Assembly (NCBI GenBank): GCA_003156975.1
Contig: PMIE01000038.1
Span: forward strand, 1-43,749
DNA: 43,749 bases
DNA from: Chloroflexota bacterium
GTDB taxonomy: Bacteria > Chloroflexota > Limnocylindria > Limnocylindrales > CSP1-4
Direction: 5' to 3'
Shown here one piece after another: positions 25,203-33,216 of the stretch. Positions within the stretch are counted from its first letter, which is position 1. Each line of letters begins with the position of its first letter. The notes beneath the pieces were generated by a model. It was not told where the DNA came from and did no database searches. It saw nothing but the letters and a program-made list of their open reading frames with translations. A program made the position numbers and the translations under genes.

Positions 25203-26417
25203 TCACTTGGAAGATGCGGAGACATCGGAGCCCCGATCGCCGCTTGAGACAGCTACGCCAGCGTCCCCGGGGGGAAGAGCGACCAAGGCCATGAGCCCCC
25301 CGGCGACGCAGAGTCCCGCGCTTACAAGGAAGAGCGTCGGTGCGCCGAGAGCGCCGTACAGCGCGCCTCCGGTCACGTTGCCGGCGGCCGAAGCGATACC
25401 CGAAGCTGTGCCTTGATACAGCGCCTGGCCCGTGGCCTGGAGACTTCGCGGCAGGAGTTGGCCGATCGTCAGAACCATGGAATACGTGATCCCGGCGAAG
25501 GCGAGGCCGGTCAAGAGGCGCGTGGCCACGATCGCCGATGGAGACATCAGGACGGCCCACGACGCGAACGCCGCGGCGTAGGCCAAAGCACTCAGGCAGA
25601 AGACGCCCCGAAGCCCGAAACGCCGCGACAGACGGGCTGCCAGGAACATGCCGGGTATCTCGGCGAAGGCGGAGATACCGAAGGATAGGGCGACGTCGGA
25701 TGCCTGACCGCCCAGGGCAATGAGACGCAGGCTCAGGAACGTGGTGCCGGCCGTCGTGGCGGCTGCGACGACGGCGATGGTTGCAAGTACCGGCAGAAGA
25801 TGAGGCTGCGTTCTAAGCGCGGTCCCCGTGGACCCAAATCGGGAAGACGTCTTCAACACGTTGGTCTCGCGAGACTTGGTGGCCGCATCTCGGTCGGGCG
25901 GCGCGGCGAAGGCCGCTGCCACGAGGCAGGATCCGAAGAACACGTAGAAGAGGCTCGTCACCGAGTAACCGAAACGATCGACGGCAAACCCCACTCCGAT
26001 CGTCGCCACAGCGAACGACAGGCTGGCCATCAGACGGATCTTCCCGTACTGGCGGTCTGGGTTGCGAAGCGTGTTGACGGTCAGCGCGTCGGCCAGGGCC
26101 AGGACCCCGCCGTGGGTGCAGGTGAACCCAACCACCAAGATCGCGAGCATGATCGGCGCAATAGGCAGGCCGATGCCAATAGCGATCGCGATCGCGATGA
26201 CGACCACCAACTGGAGCGTGGTTCGTCTGCCCAGGACCCGGTCGCCGATGTGGCCCCAGAAGGCGATCGCGGCAAAGAGACCGAGCGCACCTGCTCCGCT
26301 GACGAGTCCGATGACCTGCGAACTCAGGCCTCGTTCGTGCAGGATGACGGGAATGAAGACGCTGAGGGATGCGGTCGAGGCGCCAAGGGCCAGGTAGATG
26401 ACGCGGAGTGCCTTCAC
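25203..26417 (-). CDS. Major facilitator superfamily transporter
   Basis: A 404-residue carrier with 12 membrane helices (for example VIYLALGASTASLSVFIPVI and YSMVLTIGQLLPRSLQATGQ). The loop between helices 2 and 3 reads WGHIGDRVLGRRTT, the MFS signature A (G...DR.GRR). The overall layout resembles the MFS_1-like/HcaT/nucleoside-permease branch, but the substrate cannot be told. GTG 26417 (VKALRVIY) is taken as start because the first membrane helix begins there; longer frames upstream run through Arg/Pro-rich sequence of no MFS character. A 16-bp tandem copy of the start region lies immediately upstream. It is divergent from the PAS kinase at 26641. Confidence 0.85.
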   Translation of the reverse strand: MKALRVIYLALGASTASLSVFIPVILHERGLSSQVIGLVSGAGALGLFAAIAFWGHIGDRVLGRRTTLQLVVVIAIAIAIGIGLPIAPIMLAILVVGFTCTHGGVLALADALTVNTLRNPDRQYGKIRLMASLSFAVATIGVGFAVDRFGYSVTSLFYVFFGSCLVAAAFAAPPDRDAATKSRETNVLKTSSRFGSTGTALRTQPHLLPVLATIAVVAAATTAGTTFLSLRLIALGGQASDVALSFGISAFAEIPGMFLAARLSRRFGLRGVFCLSALAYAAAFASWAVLMSPSAIVATRLLTGLAFAGITYSMVLTIGQLLPRSLQATGQALYQGTASGIASAAGNVTGGALYGALGAPTLFLVSAGLCVAGGLMALVALPPGDAGVAVSSGDRGSDVSASSK

Positions 26418-26450
26418 GATCGGAGTGCCTTCACGAAGGGATGGTAGGGG
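26415..26450 (-). repeat. Tandem duplication at the MFS gene start
   Basis: On the minus strand TCGTGAAGGCACTCCG occurs twice, 17 bases apart, the second copy containing the GTG start at 26417. The first copy offers a GTG (26434) that reads only six codons before a TGA overlapping the real start (GTGA). Confidence 0.75.
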
Positions 26451-26640
26451 GTCCGAGATTCCGGCGCGTGGTGCTCGCGGTTGGGCGGGCCGCCGCCGCA
26501 CCGGCGAAGGGCCCTCCGGTATTTGGGGTATGGAGCAGCGAGTGGTGTGACGTACTCTTGCGGTGCGACACTCAGGTCTGGGCCGGGCTACGCACCCGTC
26601 GCGAGCAGGAGGCCCCCACCGACGTCGCCACTGGAGAGCG

Positions 26641-28800
26641 ATGCGGTCGGTCGACGCACCCGGACGCGATTTAGACCTCGAACTTGCCATAGACCACGAT
26701 CCGCCGAACGACAGGCGCAAGCTGCTCGTGCTTGCAGTTGCCCTGCTCGCGGCCGGCTTGTACTCGCTGACCGCTTCTTCGTCGATCCCCGAGATCCTCG
26801 CCTCTTCCCTCGGCCCGATCTTGATCCTTGCGATCGTGTGGCGGCGCGGCCTTAGCGACCCTCTCGCGGTTGTCTGCATCGCGCTCATCGGCGATATCGT
26901 CGGCGTCGTCTACGGCGCCACCGTCCGGACCGGCCTGGCGTTCGCGGTCCTCCTGCCCAGCGTCGGTATCTCGGCCATGTCCGGCGTACTCAAGGGCCGA
27001 GCCTGGCTCGCGCTCGCCGCGTCCGCGTGGGTCGCCACCGCCGCAGGAGGTCTGGCGTGGATGACGGTGGGACCGGCATCGAGAGAAATGCCACTCGTCG
27101 TGCCCGGCACCTCGATGGCGGGGATCATGGCCGTCGGCGGCTTCGGACTTGCCCTCCTGTGGCGGTCGAACCGGATCCAGGAGAGAGCCGTGGCGGCGGC
27201 TCACGAGGCCGCCGCGCAAACGGCGGCCGGTGCCGCCGAGCTGGCTCGGACCACCGAATTGCTGCGAACGGTCCTCGACGCCACGCCAGTGCCCATTCAG
27301 GCTTTCGCGCCGGATCGGACCGGCCTGGCCTGGAACCGAGCCGCCGAGCGTCTCTTCGGGTGGGGTCCGGAGGAGGTGATCGGCCGGACGCTGCCGGAGG
27401 CCATGACGCCGGACGAAGAAACGAAGCCCGCAGAGGATCGAATGAGGCGGATTCTCGCCGGGGCCACGGTGGCGGGCGAGCGGGCTCGCCGCCTGACGAA
27501 GGACGGGCGCACAGTCCTGGTCGATTTCCACGCCACGGCGATGCACGACGCGACCGGAAAGCCGGTCGGTATCGTGGGCGTCCTCGTCGACGCGACCGAG
27601 CGACAGGCTCTCGAAGACCAACGTGTCGTCGCCCAGGCTCGCGAGCGCGAACTCGAGGATCAGCTGCGCCAGGCTCAGAAGATGGAGGCCATCGGCCAGC
27701 TCGCCGGCGGGGTGGCCCACGACTTCAATAACATGCTCACGGCCATCCGTGGCTTTGCCGAGCTGGCTCTCATGGGTCTCTCGGACGCCGACGTTTCGGC
27801 TCGCGAAGATCTCCGCCACATCATCGACACGTCCGATTCCGCGGCCCGCTTGACCCAGCAACTGCTCACGTTCGCCCGCCGCACCGTGCTCGAGCCGCGG
27901 GTCGTGGATCCCGCCGAGGTTCTTCAGGCCACGGCTTCAATGATCGGGCGGCTCGTCGGCGAACAAATCGAGCTCGCCATCGAGCCTACTCTGAACCCGG
28001 GTCTCATCCGCGTGGACCCGGTCCGGCTCGAACAGGCGATTCTCAATCTGGCTGTCAACGCGCGCGACGCCATGCCCGACGGAGGACGCCTCACCATCCG
28101 GGTCGAGCGATGCCAGGTCGACCGGGACTTCGCCGCTCAGCACCCCGGCGCGGTCGTCGGGCCGCACGTGGTCATTCGGGTCTCGGACACCGGTCAAGGC
28201 ATGGACGAGGCCACACTCGAGCACATCTTCGAGCCCTTCTTCACGACGAAGGAGGTCGGCAAGGGGACTGGGATGGGGCTGGCCACGGTCTTCGGCATCG
28301 TCTCCATGTCGGGCGGCGTGATCGACGTCGTGTCCGAGACCGGCGCAGGCTCGTCGATCGCGCTGTATTTCCCGGAGGTCCTCGAGGCGGCCGCCGAGGA
28401 AGGCTCGGTGTCCGCCCTGGCGGTGCCGGCCGGAGGCTCCGAGACGATCCTGCTCGTCGAGGACGACGCCTCGGTTCGACGGTTCGCCCGGCGCAGCCTG
28501 GAGTCGTTCGGCTACCAGGTCGTGGAGGCCGGCGACGGCGTCGAGGCTCTTGCGGTCGCCGATGGTCTGGCCCGGCTCGACCTGCTTGTCAGCGACATCA
28601 CCATGCCCCGGATGCAGGGCACCGAGCTGGCCCGCCGCTTGTCCGAGGAACGGTCCGACTTCGGCGTCTTGCTCATCTCCGGACACACCGAGGCTGCGGC
28701 TCGCTCCGATCTCGGTCCCAACCATGTCTTCCTGGAGAAGCCCTACAGCCAGGCGGGCCTTGCCGCAGCGGTCCGCTCGGCGCTCGCCAGGCGCGGCTGA
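26641..28800 (+). CDS. PAS sensor histidine kinase with C-terminal receiver
   Basis: A 719-residue membrane kinase. Residues 20-185 hold an integral-membrane sensor resembling MASE1 in layout (six to eight helices). An Ala-rich coiled coil and a PAS domain follow (about 200-325; PIQAFAPDRTGLAWNRAAE opens it). The HisKA box QLAGGVAHDFNNMLTAIRG carries His360. The ATPase has the N box NLAVNARDAM, DTGQGMD and KGTGMGLATVFGI, the NtrB-like/HWE-neighbouring 'HDFNN' class. A receiver ends the protein (LLVEDD, Asp652 in VSDITMPRM, LEKPYS). ATG 26641 is preferred over the start at 26563 because the intervening 26 residues are Arg/His-rich and unlike a protein start. The Shine-Dalgarno GGAGAG is only two bases away, which is tight. 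Confidence 0.92.
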   Translation: MRSVDAPGRDLDLELAIDHDPPNDRRKLLVLAVALLAAGLYSLTASSSIPEILASSLGPILILAIVWRRGLSDPLAVVCIALIGDIVGVVYGATVRTGLAFAVLLPSVGISAMSGVLKGRAWLALAASAWVATAAGGLAWMTVGPASREMPLVVPGTSMAGIMAVGGFGLALLWRSNRIQERAVAAAHEAAAQTAAGAAELARTTELLRTVLDATPVPIQAFAPDRTGLAWNRAAERLFGWGPEEVIGRTLPEAMTPDEETKPAEDRMRRILAGATVAGERARRLTKDGRTVLVDFHATAMHDATGKPVGIVGVLVDATERQALEDQRVVAQARERELEDQLRQAQKMEAIGQLAGGVAHDFNNMLTAIRGFAELALMGLSDADVSAREDLRHIIDTSDSAARLTQQLLTFARRTVLEPRVVDPAEVLQATASMIGRLVGEQIELAIEPTLNPGLIRVDPVRLEQAILNLAVNARDAMPDGGRLTIRVERCQVDRDFAAQHPGAVVGPHVVIRVSDTGQGMDEATLEHIFEPFFTTKEVGKGTGMGLATVFGIVSMSGGVIDVVSETGAGSSIALYFPEVLEAAAEEGSVSALAVPAGGSETILLVEDDASVRRFARRSLESFGYQVVEAGDGVEALAVADGLARLDLLVSDITMPRMQGTELARRLSEERSDFGVLLISGHTEAAARSDLGPNHVFLEKPYSQAGLAAAVRSALARRG

Positions 28801-28907
28801 GGCGTTCAGGCCGGCGCCCGACCGCGGCCTGCGCTGCATGTCGGTGCGCTGTACGGGCACCGTGCTACATTCACCAGGCGTCGAGCGCAGCTACGCTACC
28901 GGCACGC

Positions 28908-28993
28908 GGAGAGGTGGCAGAGCGGTCTATTGCGGCGGTCTTGAAAACCGCTGGACGAGAGTCCCGTGAGTTCGAATCTCACCCTCTCCGCCA
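28908..28993 (+). tRNA. tRNA-Ser (anticodon TGA)
   Basis: The acceptor GGAGAGG pairs with CCTCTCC, followed by discriminator G and an encoded CCA. The D-arm is GTGGCAGAGCGGTC-like, and the anticodon stem GCGGT/ACCGC closes the loop CTTGAAA with anticodon TGA (28942-28944, reads UCA). A long class II variable arm (TGGACGAGAGTCCC region) and the T-arm GTGAG-TTCGAAT-CTCAC follow. All stems are intact. It is the left border of the putative island: its last 47 bases recur at 37595. Confidence 0.95.
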
Positions 28994-28994
28994 A
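28947..28994 (+). repeat. Putative attL: 3' end of tRNA-Ser repeated at 37595-37642
   Basis: These 48 bases (anticodon stem to just after CCA) recur 8.6 kb downstream with two mismatches, the first 32 bases being identical. Tyrosine-recombinase elements typically integrate at tRNA 3' ends and regenerate the tRNA, leaving such a copy at the far side. The attL label is inference. Confidence 0.6.
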
Positions 28995-29052
28995 GATTTC
29001 CCTAGTGAAATGGCCGATCTTGGGCGGGTGCACCTTGCCGTCGGACGGGGAC

Positions 29053-29080
29053 TTGACACCCGCGCGCCATGGCGTATTCT
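29053..29080 (+). promoter_or_regulatory. Promoter of the HTH / His-Cys gene pair
   Basis: TTGACA (29053-29058), a 16-base spacer and TATTCT (29075-29080) predict a start near 29087. The transcript then has a short leader with the Shine-Dalgarno AGGGAG (29094-29099), six bases before the GTG at 29106. Confidence 0.8.
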
Positions 29081-29105
29081 GCCGATAGGTCATAGGGAGC
29101 ACAAC

Positions 29106-29390
29106 GTGCAGGACAAGCCATTTCTCTCACCCAATGAGATAGCGTCGGAGCTGGCGGTCAGTACATCGACCGTGCTTCGGCTTATCCACGAGCAGCGGTT
29201 GCCGGCCATTCGCGTGTCTGAGCGCATCTACAGAATTCCGGTCGCTGCCTTCGAGAAGTACAAGGCCGGAGCGCTGGAGTCGCCATCGCCGGCCCGCGTC
29301 TCTTCCGAGACGAAGCGACGACCGCGGATCGGAGCGGGTGAGCGGCTGCCAGAAGCGGCCGAGCCCATCGAGCGCGTTCGCAGCGCGTGA
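29106..29390 (+). CDS. Excisionase-like helix-turn-helix DNA-binding protein
   Basis: A 94-residue protein. Residues 5-58 form a MerR-type/HTH_17 winged helix: LSPNEIASELAVSTSTVLRLIHEQRLPAIRVSERIYRIP, the pattern of phage and plasmid excisionases (Xis) and of small regulators. The tail is basic (KRRPRIGAGERLPE). It has a near-consensus promoter and Shine-Dalgarno. Its stop overlaps the GTG of the next gene (GTGA), so the two are translationally coupled. It lies 112 bases after the tRNA-Ser, the usual position for an integration-module Xis, but no integrase is visible. Alternatively it is the DNA-binding antitoxin-like partner of the following gene. Confidence 0.8.
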   Translation: MQDKPFLSPNEIASELAVSTSTVLRLIHEQRLPAIRVSERIYRIPVAAFEKYKAGALESPSPARVSSETKRRPRIGAGERLPEAAEPIERVRSA

Positions 29391-29863
29391 GTCAGTCTCT
29401 GGCGCAGATCGCCTCCTATCTCGGAGGGCTGGCCGTCCATCTTCGCAACCTGGGCGCCGAGGTACCCGAACCCGTCCTTGATCGCTACGACTCCGGCGAG
29501 ATCGGGTTCGCGATCACGGCCCAGCTGCCGGGCTCCAACGATCCCAAACCCGCGCTGATAGCTGCACAGGAGATCTGGCAACCTACCGGATCGGGCCGTT
29601 TCGAGCGGTCCGAGTATGCGTACGACCTCATCGACTACCCGGCGAACAGGCGACGGGCATTCCACATGCACGACGTTTCCGAATACCTGAGCCGCCTGGG
29701 CGTGACCGCCCACGAGCATTGCGAAGAGGTACTCGGCAAGCCGACCTGCGACCACTATCTCGGCCTGCCGGTCTACACGGGGTACGACGGCCTGAACGCC
29801 CTCCTCGCCTGCTGGAGCGACCCCGGACTGCTTGGCTGCGCCGGACTTCGCTGCGCCAGGTGA
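29387..29863 (+). CDS. Uncharacterised protein with H-x-H-x-C ... G-x-x-x-C-x-H-Y motif
   Basis: A 158-residue soluble protein I do not recognise. It starts MSQSLAQIASYLGGLAVHLR, continues through a beta-rich middle (EIGFAITAQLPG, ERSEYAYDLIDYP), and ends with a dense motif: HMHDVSEYLSRLGVTAHEHC, then EEVLGKPTCDHYLGLPV. The clustered His and Cys residues could bind a metal. GTG 29387 overlaps the stop of the HTH gene by four bases. A broken copy of the region around EEVLGKPTC..HY occurs at 37475-37545, next to the tRNA-Ser fragment, so this gene family is linked to both island borders. The pair HTH + this protein resembles toxin-antitoxin or defence modules in form only; no activity can be assigned. 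Confidence 0.7.
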   Translation: MSQSLAQIASYLGGLAVHLRNLGAEVPEPVLDRYDSGEIGFAITAQLPGSNDPKPALIAAQEIWQPTGSGRFERSEYAYDLIDYPANRRRAFHMHDVSEYLSRLGVTAHEHCEEVLGKPTCDHYLGLPVYTGYDGLNALLACWSDPGLLGCAGLRCAR

Positions 29864-30176
29864 ACGAGCGCCAGGGGCGATGGCTGGAGTCTTGGGTAGC
29901 GACCTAGTGGGTGCCGCGCGACGCGACGACTTGGCTCGCCGACGATATTCTCGAGGCCAACGTGACCGACCCGCCCCGGGCAAGGCCACCCTGGCCGCGA
30001 ACGTCCACCCGTCCAGCTCGGTGAACCGACCCTATGACGGGTGACGTCCTCTCGCAACGGCTGACTGGGCGTCATACTCGTTGGCGAAAGCGGCCAAGCC
30101 GCGCGAGCTGCCAGCCGATCCGAGAATTGCTTAGTTGGGCGGCCTCGCGCCGCAGAGACTCCGAGGGATGTTAGGC
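29864..30176. other. Intergenic region, no supported gene
   Basis: About 310 bases between the His/Cys gene and the kelch-like lipoprotein. One frame (about 29909-30000) reads a protein-like stretch with TWLADDILEAN after a TAG, which may be decayed coding sequence, but it has no start and I cannot place it. No clear promoter was found for the next gene. Confidence 0.35.
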
Positions 30177-32600
30177 ATGACTAGTGGGGCCAGGAGGGCT
30201 GGACGGGCTGACTCGCCCCGGACGCCGCCGCCCGCATTGCGCTTTGGGCTCGCCGTCGCGGTGGCGGTCATCGGATTGGCTGGCTGCGGCGGCGCGACGC
30301 CCTCAGCCTCCCCAAGTACCACCAAATCGCCGATAGCCATTCCGACTGCCACGCCCTCATCTACTCCTATTCCTTCGCCTGCGGCGGTGCCTACGTTCGT
30401 CGCGACAGGCAGCATGAAGGTCGCGCGCGAGGGTGCCACGGCCACGTATCTGCCGTTGACTGGCAAGGTCCTCATCGCCGGCGGAGGCAACCTGACCGAC
30501 ATGTTCGACCAGGACTTCTACGCCTCGGCCGAACTCTACGACCCGGCTACAGGCCAGTTCACCGCGACCGGCTCGATGACTTCGTCTCGCGCCGACGCCA
30601 CAGCCACTCTTCTCAGAAACGGAAACGTCCTGATCGCAGGGGGCCAGGGCTGCTCGGGCCCAAAGCGCTGCACCAACGCATCTGCCTCCTACCTCGTCTC
30701 GGCCGAAGTGTATGACCCCAGTACAGGCACCTTCACCAAGACCGGATCGATGGCGGAAGTCGCGAACAACCCTTCAGCCACCCTTCTGCCCGACGGCAAG
30801 GTCCTGTTCGATGGCGGCCTTCTCCGGGCTGAGCTGTATGACCCGAGTACCGGCAAGTTCGCCCGCGTTGGACAGAAGGCCGGCGTTGTCAGTGGCTACA
30901 ACGCCGCGACGCTCTTGCTGAGCGGCAAGGTCCTGGTAATCCACGCAGACTGGGGCGGCTCCGATCTGCAGGGCAAGGATACCGAGGCCTTGCTCTACGA
31001 CGAGAAGAGCGGAAAGTTCACTACAGTCTCACTGGCGCTTCCGAAAGGAACGCCATTGGTCAGGTACCTGGGTCTGGATGTCCCTCGGTCAGAACCGGGA
31101 GCGGCCACACTGCTCAAAGACGGCCGCGTCCTCATGTTCGGGGACGGATATCTGGAGACGTACGACCCTGCCAGCGGCAAGTGTGCTGACGCGGGCTTCA
31201 TATCTCCTGCCGCCCAGTGGTATGGGGCAAATGCCACGCTGCTGGCCGATGGCCGAGTGCTGCTCAGTGGTGGTTCCGTTTCGCCCCGCGTGACATGGGA
31301 ATCGATTTCATCAATTAGCGACAGAGCCGTGCTGTATGACCCCACCGACGGCTCGGTCCATACCAGCTCTATGCAAGTTGCCCGCGGATCGCAGACTTCC
31401 ACGCTCTTGCCCGACGGCAGCGTGCTGATCGCGGGCGGCGATGACCCCGACGGGAACCACCTCTCTTCGGCCGAGCTATTCAGGCCTATGGGCACAGTCC
31501 CGGCTGCCATCGAGACGCCCCGCCCGAGCCCTACCCCAGAGACGCGGCCACCGTTGACCATTGTGGCGACGGGTTCGATGAATACTGAGCGCAGTGGCGC
31601 CACAGCCACGCTTCTGAAGAACGGCAAGGTTCTAGTAGCCGGCGGATTGGGATCCGGAGATGTCATCCACGCGACAGCAGAGCTGTACGATCCGGTGACT
31701 GGTACGTTCGCCCCGACCGGCTCGATGTCAGCGGCTCGTGTGTTGGCCGCAGCCACGCTTCTGCCCAGTGGTGAGGTGCTCATCGCAGGCGGCGAGGGCT
31801 GCGCAGACCCGAAAGGCTGCACGTTCCTCGCCTTCGACTTTCTTACATCGGCGGAGCTGTATGACCCGACTACAGGCAAGTTCGCAAAAACCGGGTCGAT
31901 GGGCAAGGACGACGGCGGCGAAACTGCCACCGTTCTATCCGACGGTCGAGTCTTGCTCGCGGCCGGCCGTGCCCGGGCCGATCTGTACGACCCTGCATCT
32001 GGGAAATTCGTCAGTACCGGCGAGGAGCCGGAGTTCGAAAACTACTACAGCACCGCGACACTCCTGCCAAATGGCAAGGTCCTTGTGACCAGCCAAGGCG
32101 TGAACGAAGGTCCGATGGCGCAGCTGTACGACGAGCAAAGCGGCAAGTTCACCACCGTCTCGCTTGCGCTTCCGGCCGGAGCGACTGTGGATGAATATGG
32201 GGGTTTCGTGCGCAAGCGGCCGCCAACAGATACTGCCACTCTGCTCAAGGACGGCCGCGTCCTTCTGTTTCAGGATGGGTACCTGGAGACGTATGACCCG
32301 GTGAGCGGCATGTGCGCCGGCGCCGGCTTCATATCGCCTGCCGGCCTGTGGGGCGATGTCACGGCGACGCTGCTCGAGGATGGCCGCGTGCTGTTCGTAC
32401 GCCGCGACGAAGAAGAGACAAGAGGCAACATCACGGCTGTGTTGTACGACCCGACTGGCGGACCCAGCCGAAGTGGCACCATGTGGGTCGACAGTTCAGG
32501 CGGTATGGCGACGCTCTTGCCGGACGGAAACGTCCTGATTGCGGGCGGCGCAGACGCTACCGGACGGCCCCGTTCCGCTTCGGAGCTACTCAAGCCATGA
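30177..32600 (+). CDS. Kelch-like beta-propeller lipoprotein with two homologous halves
   Basis: An 807-residue exported lipoprotein: signal peptide ending VIGLAGC (Cys37) and a Ser/Thr/Pro linker. It then has about a dozen kelch-type repeats of the pattern 'ATATLL..GKVLIAGG....SAELYDP.TG.F..TGSM'. The protein is internally duplicated: residues about 78-440 and 465-805 both begin VATGSM and run through the same series of blades (…LIAGG.GC…, ELYDPSTGKFA, LYDE.SGKFTTVSLALP, GYLETYDP.SG.CA.AGFISPA) to end LIAGG.D..G...S.EL..P. An interdomain Pro/Thr spacer (PRPSPTPETRPP) separates the halves. ATG 30177 is chosen because GAGGG (30163-30167) sits nine bases upstream; ATG 30168 is also in frame. 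A sugar-binding or galactose-oxidase-like surface role is possible but not shown. Confidence 0.8.
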   Translation: MTSGARRAGRADSPRTPPPALRFGLAVAVAVIGLAGCGGATPSASPSTTKSPIAIPTATPSSTPIPSPAAVPTFVATGSMKVAREGATATYLPLTGKVLIAGGGNLTDMFDQDFYASAELYDPATGQFTATGSMTSSRADATATLLRNGNVLIAGGQGCSGPKRCTNASASYLVSAEVYDPSTGTFTKTGSMAEVANNPSATLLPDGKVLFDGGLLRAELYDPSTGKFARVGQKAGVVSGYNAATLLLSGKVLVIHADWGGSDLQGKDTEALLYDEKSGKFTTVSLALPKGTPLVRYLGLDVPRSEPGAATLLKDGRVLMFGDGYLETYDPASGKCADAGFISPAAQWYGANATLLADGRVLLSGGSVSPRVTWESISSISDRAVLYDPTDGSVHTSSMQVARGSQTSTLLPDGSVLIAGGDDPDGNHLSSAELFRPMGTVPAAIETPRPSPTPETRPPLTIVATGSMNTERSGATATLLKNGKVLVAGGLGSGDVIHATAELYDPVTGTFAPTGSMSAARVLAAATLLPSGEVLIAGGEGCADPKGCTFLAFDFLTSAELYDPTTGKFAKTGSMGKDDGGETATVLSDGRVLLAAGRARADLYDPASGKFVSTGEEPEFENYYSTATLLPNGKVLVTSQGVNEGPMAQLYDEQSGKFTTVSLALPAGATVDEYGGFVRKRPPTDTATLLKDGRVLLFQDGYLETYDPVSGMCAGAGFISPAGLWGDVTATLLEDGRVLFVRRDEEETRGNITAVLYDPTGGPSRSGTMWVDSSGGMATLLPDGNVLIAGGADATGRPRSASELLKP

Positions 32601-32611
32601 CGTTGCAGCCC

Positions 32612-32748
32612 TAGAGCGAGCGGCCGGGCTGTCAAGGAAGGGCCGAATCCTGCTCGCGGTTGTGCTGCACGAGAAGCACACCCAGAAGACCCCGAAACAG
32701 GTGATCGACCTGGCGAAAGATCGTCGCGACCGGTGGCACGCCGGGTGA
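32612..32748 (+). pseudogene. C-terminal remnant of a HigB/Gp49-type toxin
   Basis: The frame ending at TGA 32746-32748 reads GRILLAVVLHEKHTQKTPKQ and then VIDLAKDRRDRW. This matches the end of phage Gp49-like/RelE-superfamily HigB toxins, where the last strand is followed by '(K)KTQKTP..EI..A..R'. The N-terminal two thirds are missing; the fragment begins directly behind the kelch gene's stop. An XRE antitoxin gene follows 60 bases later, the normal HigB-HigA order. The family call rests on one short motif. Confidence 0.5.
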
Positions 32749-32757
32749 CGGGGCTAC

Positions 32758-32786
32758 TTGACAGGATATCTGCAATACCCGATACG
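32758..32786 (+). promoter_or_regulatory. Promoter of the HigA-like gene
   Basis: TTGACA (32758-32763), 17-base spacer, GATACG (32781-32786). The predicted start near 32793 lies within the Shine-Dalgarno region, so the leader is short. Confidence 0.6.
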
Positions 32787-32807
32787 TCGTCGAGAAGGAG
32801 AACAACG

Positions 32808-33092
32808 ATGGACGACCTCGATCGATCGATCGCGCGACGTACTGCTAAGAACCCCAGATACCCCGAGATGCTCCAGGCGGAGGTTCGTCGTCAGCGTCTC
32901 ATCGCGGCCCTTATCGCCGAGCGGAAGGCAAATCGCCTGACCCAGGCCCAAGTCGCCGCGGAGATGAACGTGAGCCAGTCGGTAGTAGTCGAGATCGAGT
33001 CGTCCAAGGCCGACGTCCGCTACTCCACGCTCGATCGCTATGCCGAGGCGGTCACGAAGCACAAGAAGCGCCTCGACCTGACGCCCGCCTAG
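32808..33092 (+). CDS. XRE-family antitoxin-like regulator (HigA type)
   Basis: A 94-residue protein with a Cro/CI helix-turn-helix at residues 35-90: LTQAQVAAEMNVSQSVVVEIESS, then the HigA-typical VRYSTLDRYAEAV. ATG 32808 has a good Shine-Dalgarno (GAAGGAG, eight bases away). An upstream in-frame start at 32733 is rejected because it would precede this site and run over the toxin remnant. Upstream lies a toxin C-terminal fragment, so this appears to be an antitoxin that has outlived its toxin. It now has its own promoter. It could still repress its own gene or act on related toxins. Confidence 0.8.
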   Translation: MDDLDRSIARRTAKNPRYPEMLQAEVRRQRLIAALIAERKANRLTQAQVAAEMNVSQSVVVEIESSKADVRYSTLDRYAEAVTKHKKRLDLTPA

Positions 33093-33181
33093 ATCCCGTC
33101 TCGGTCGGCCGACCTGGAAGGTGAGGGAACTGATCTGCCCGATTTCGCGTGATAGCGAACCCGCCGGATGCCGAAAAACTG

Positions 33182-33210
33182 TTGACAGTCGAGCGAAACC
33201 AATCGATACT
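33182..33210 (+). promoter_or_regulatory. Leaderless promoter of the DUF2975-XRE operon
   Basis: Consensus TTGACA (33182-33187), exactly 17 bases, then GATACT (33205-33210). The ATG at 33217 begins seven bases after the -10, where transcription should start, and no Shine-Dalgarno precedes it. The mRNA is predicted to be leaderless. Confidence 0.75.
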
Positions 33211-33216
33211 CGATAT

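Noticed and set aside
26418-26888. N-terminal extension of the MFS transporter
   Set aside because: The extension overlaps the divergent kinase gene and has no MFS character; the first membrane helix begins at the GTG 26417.
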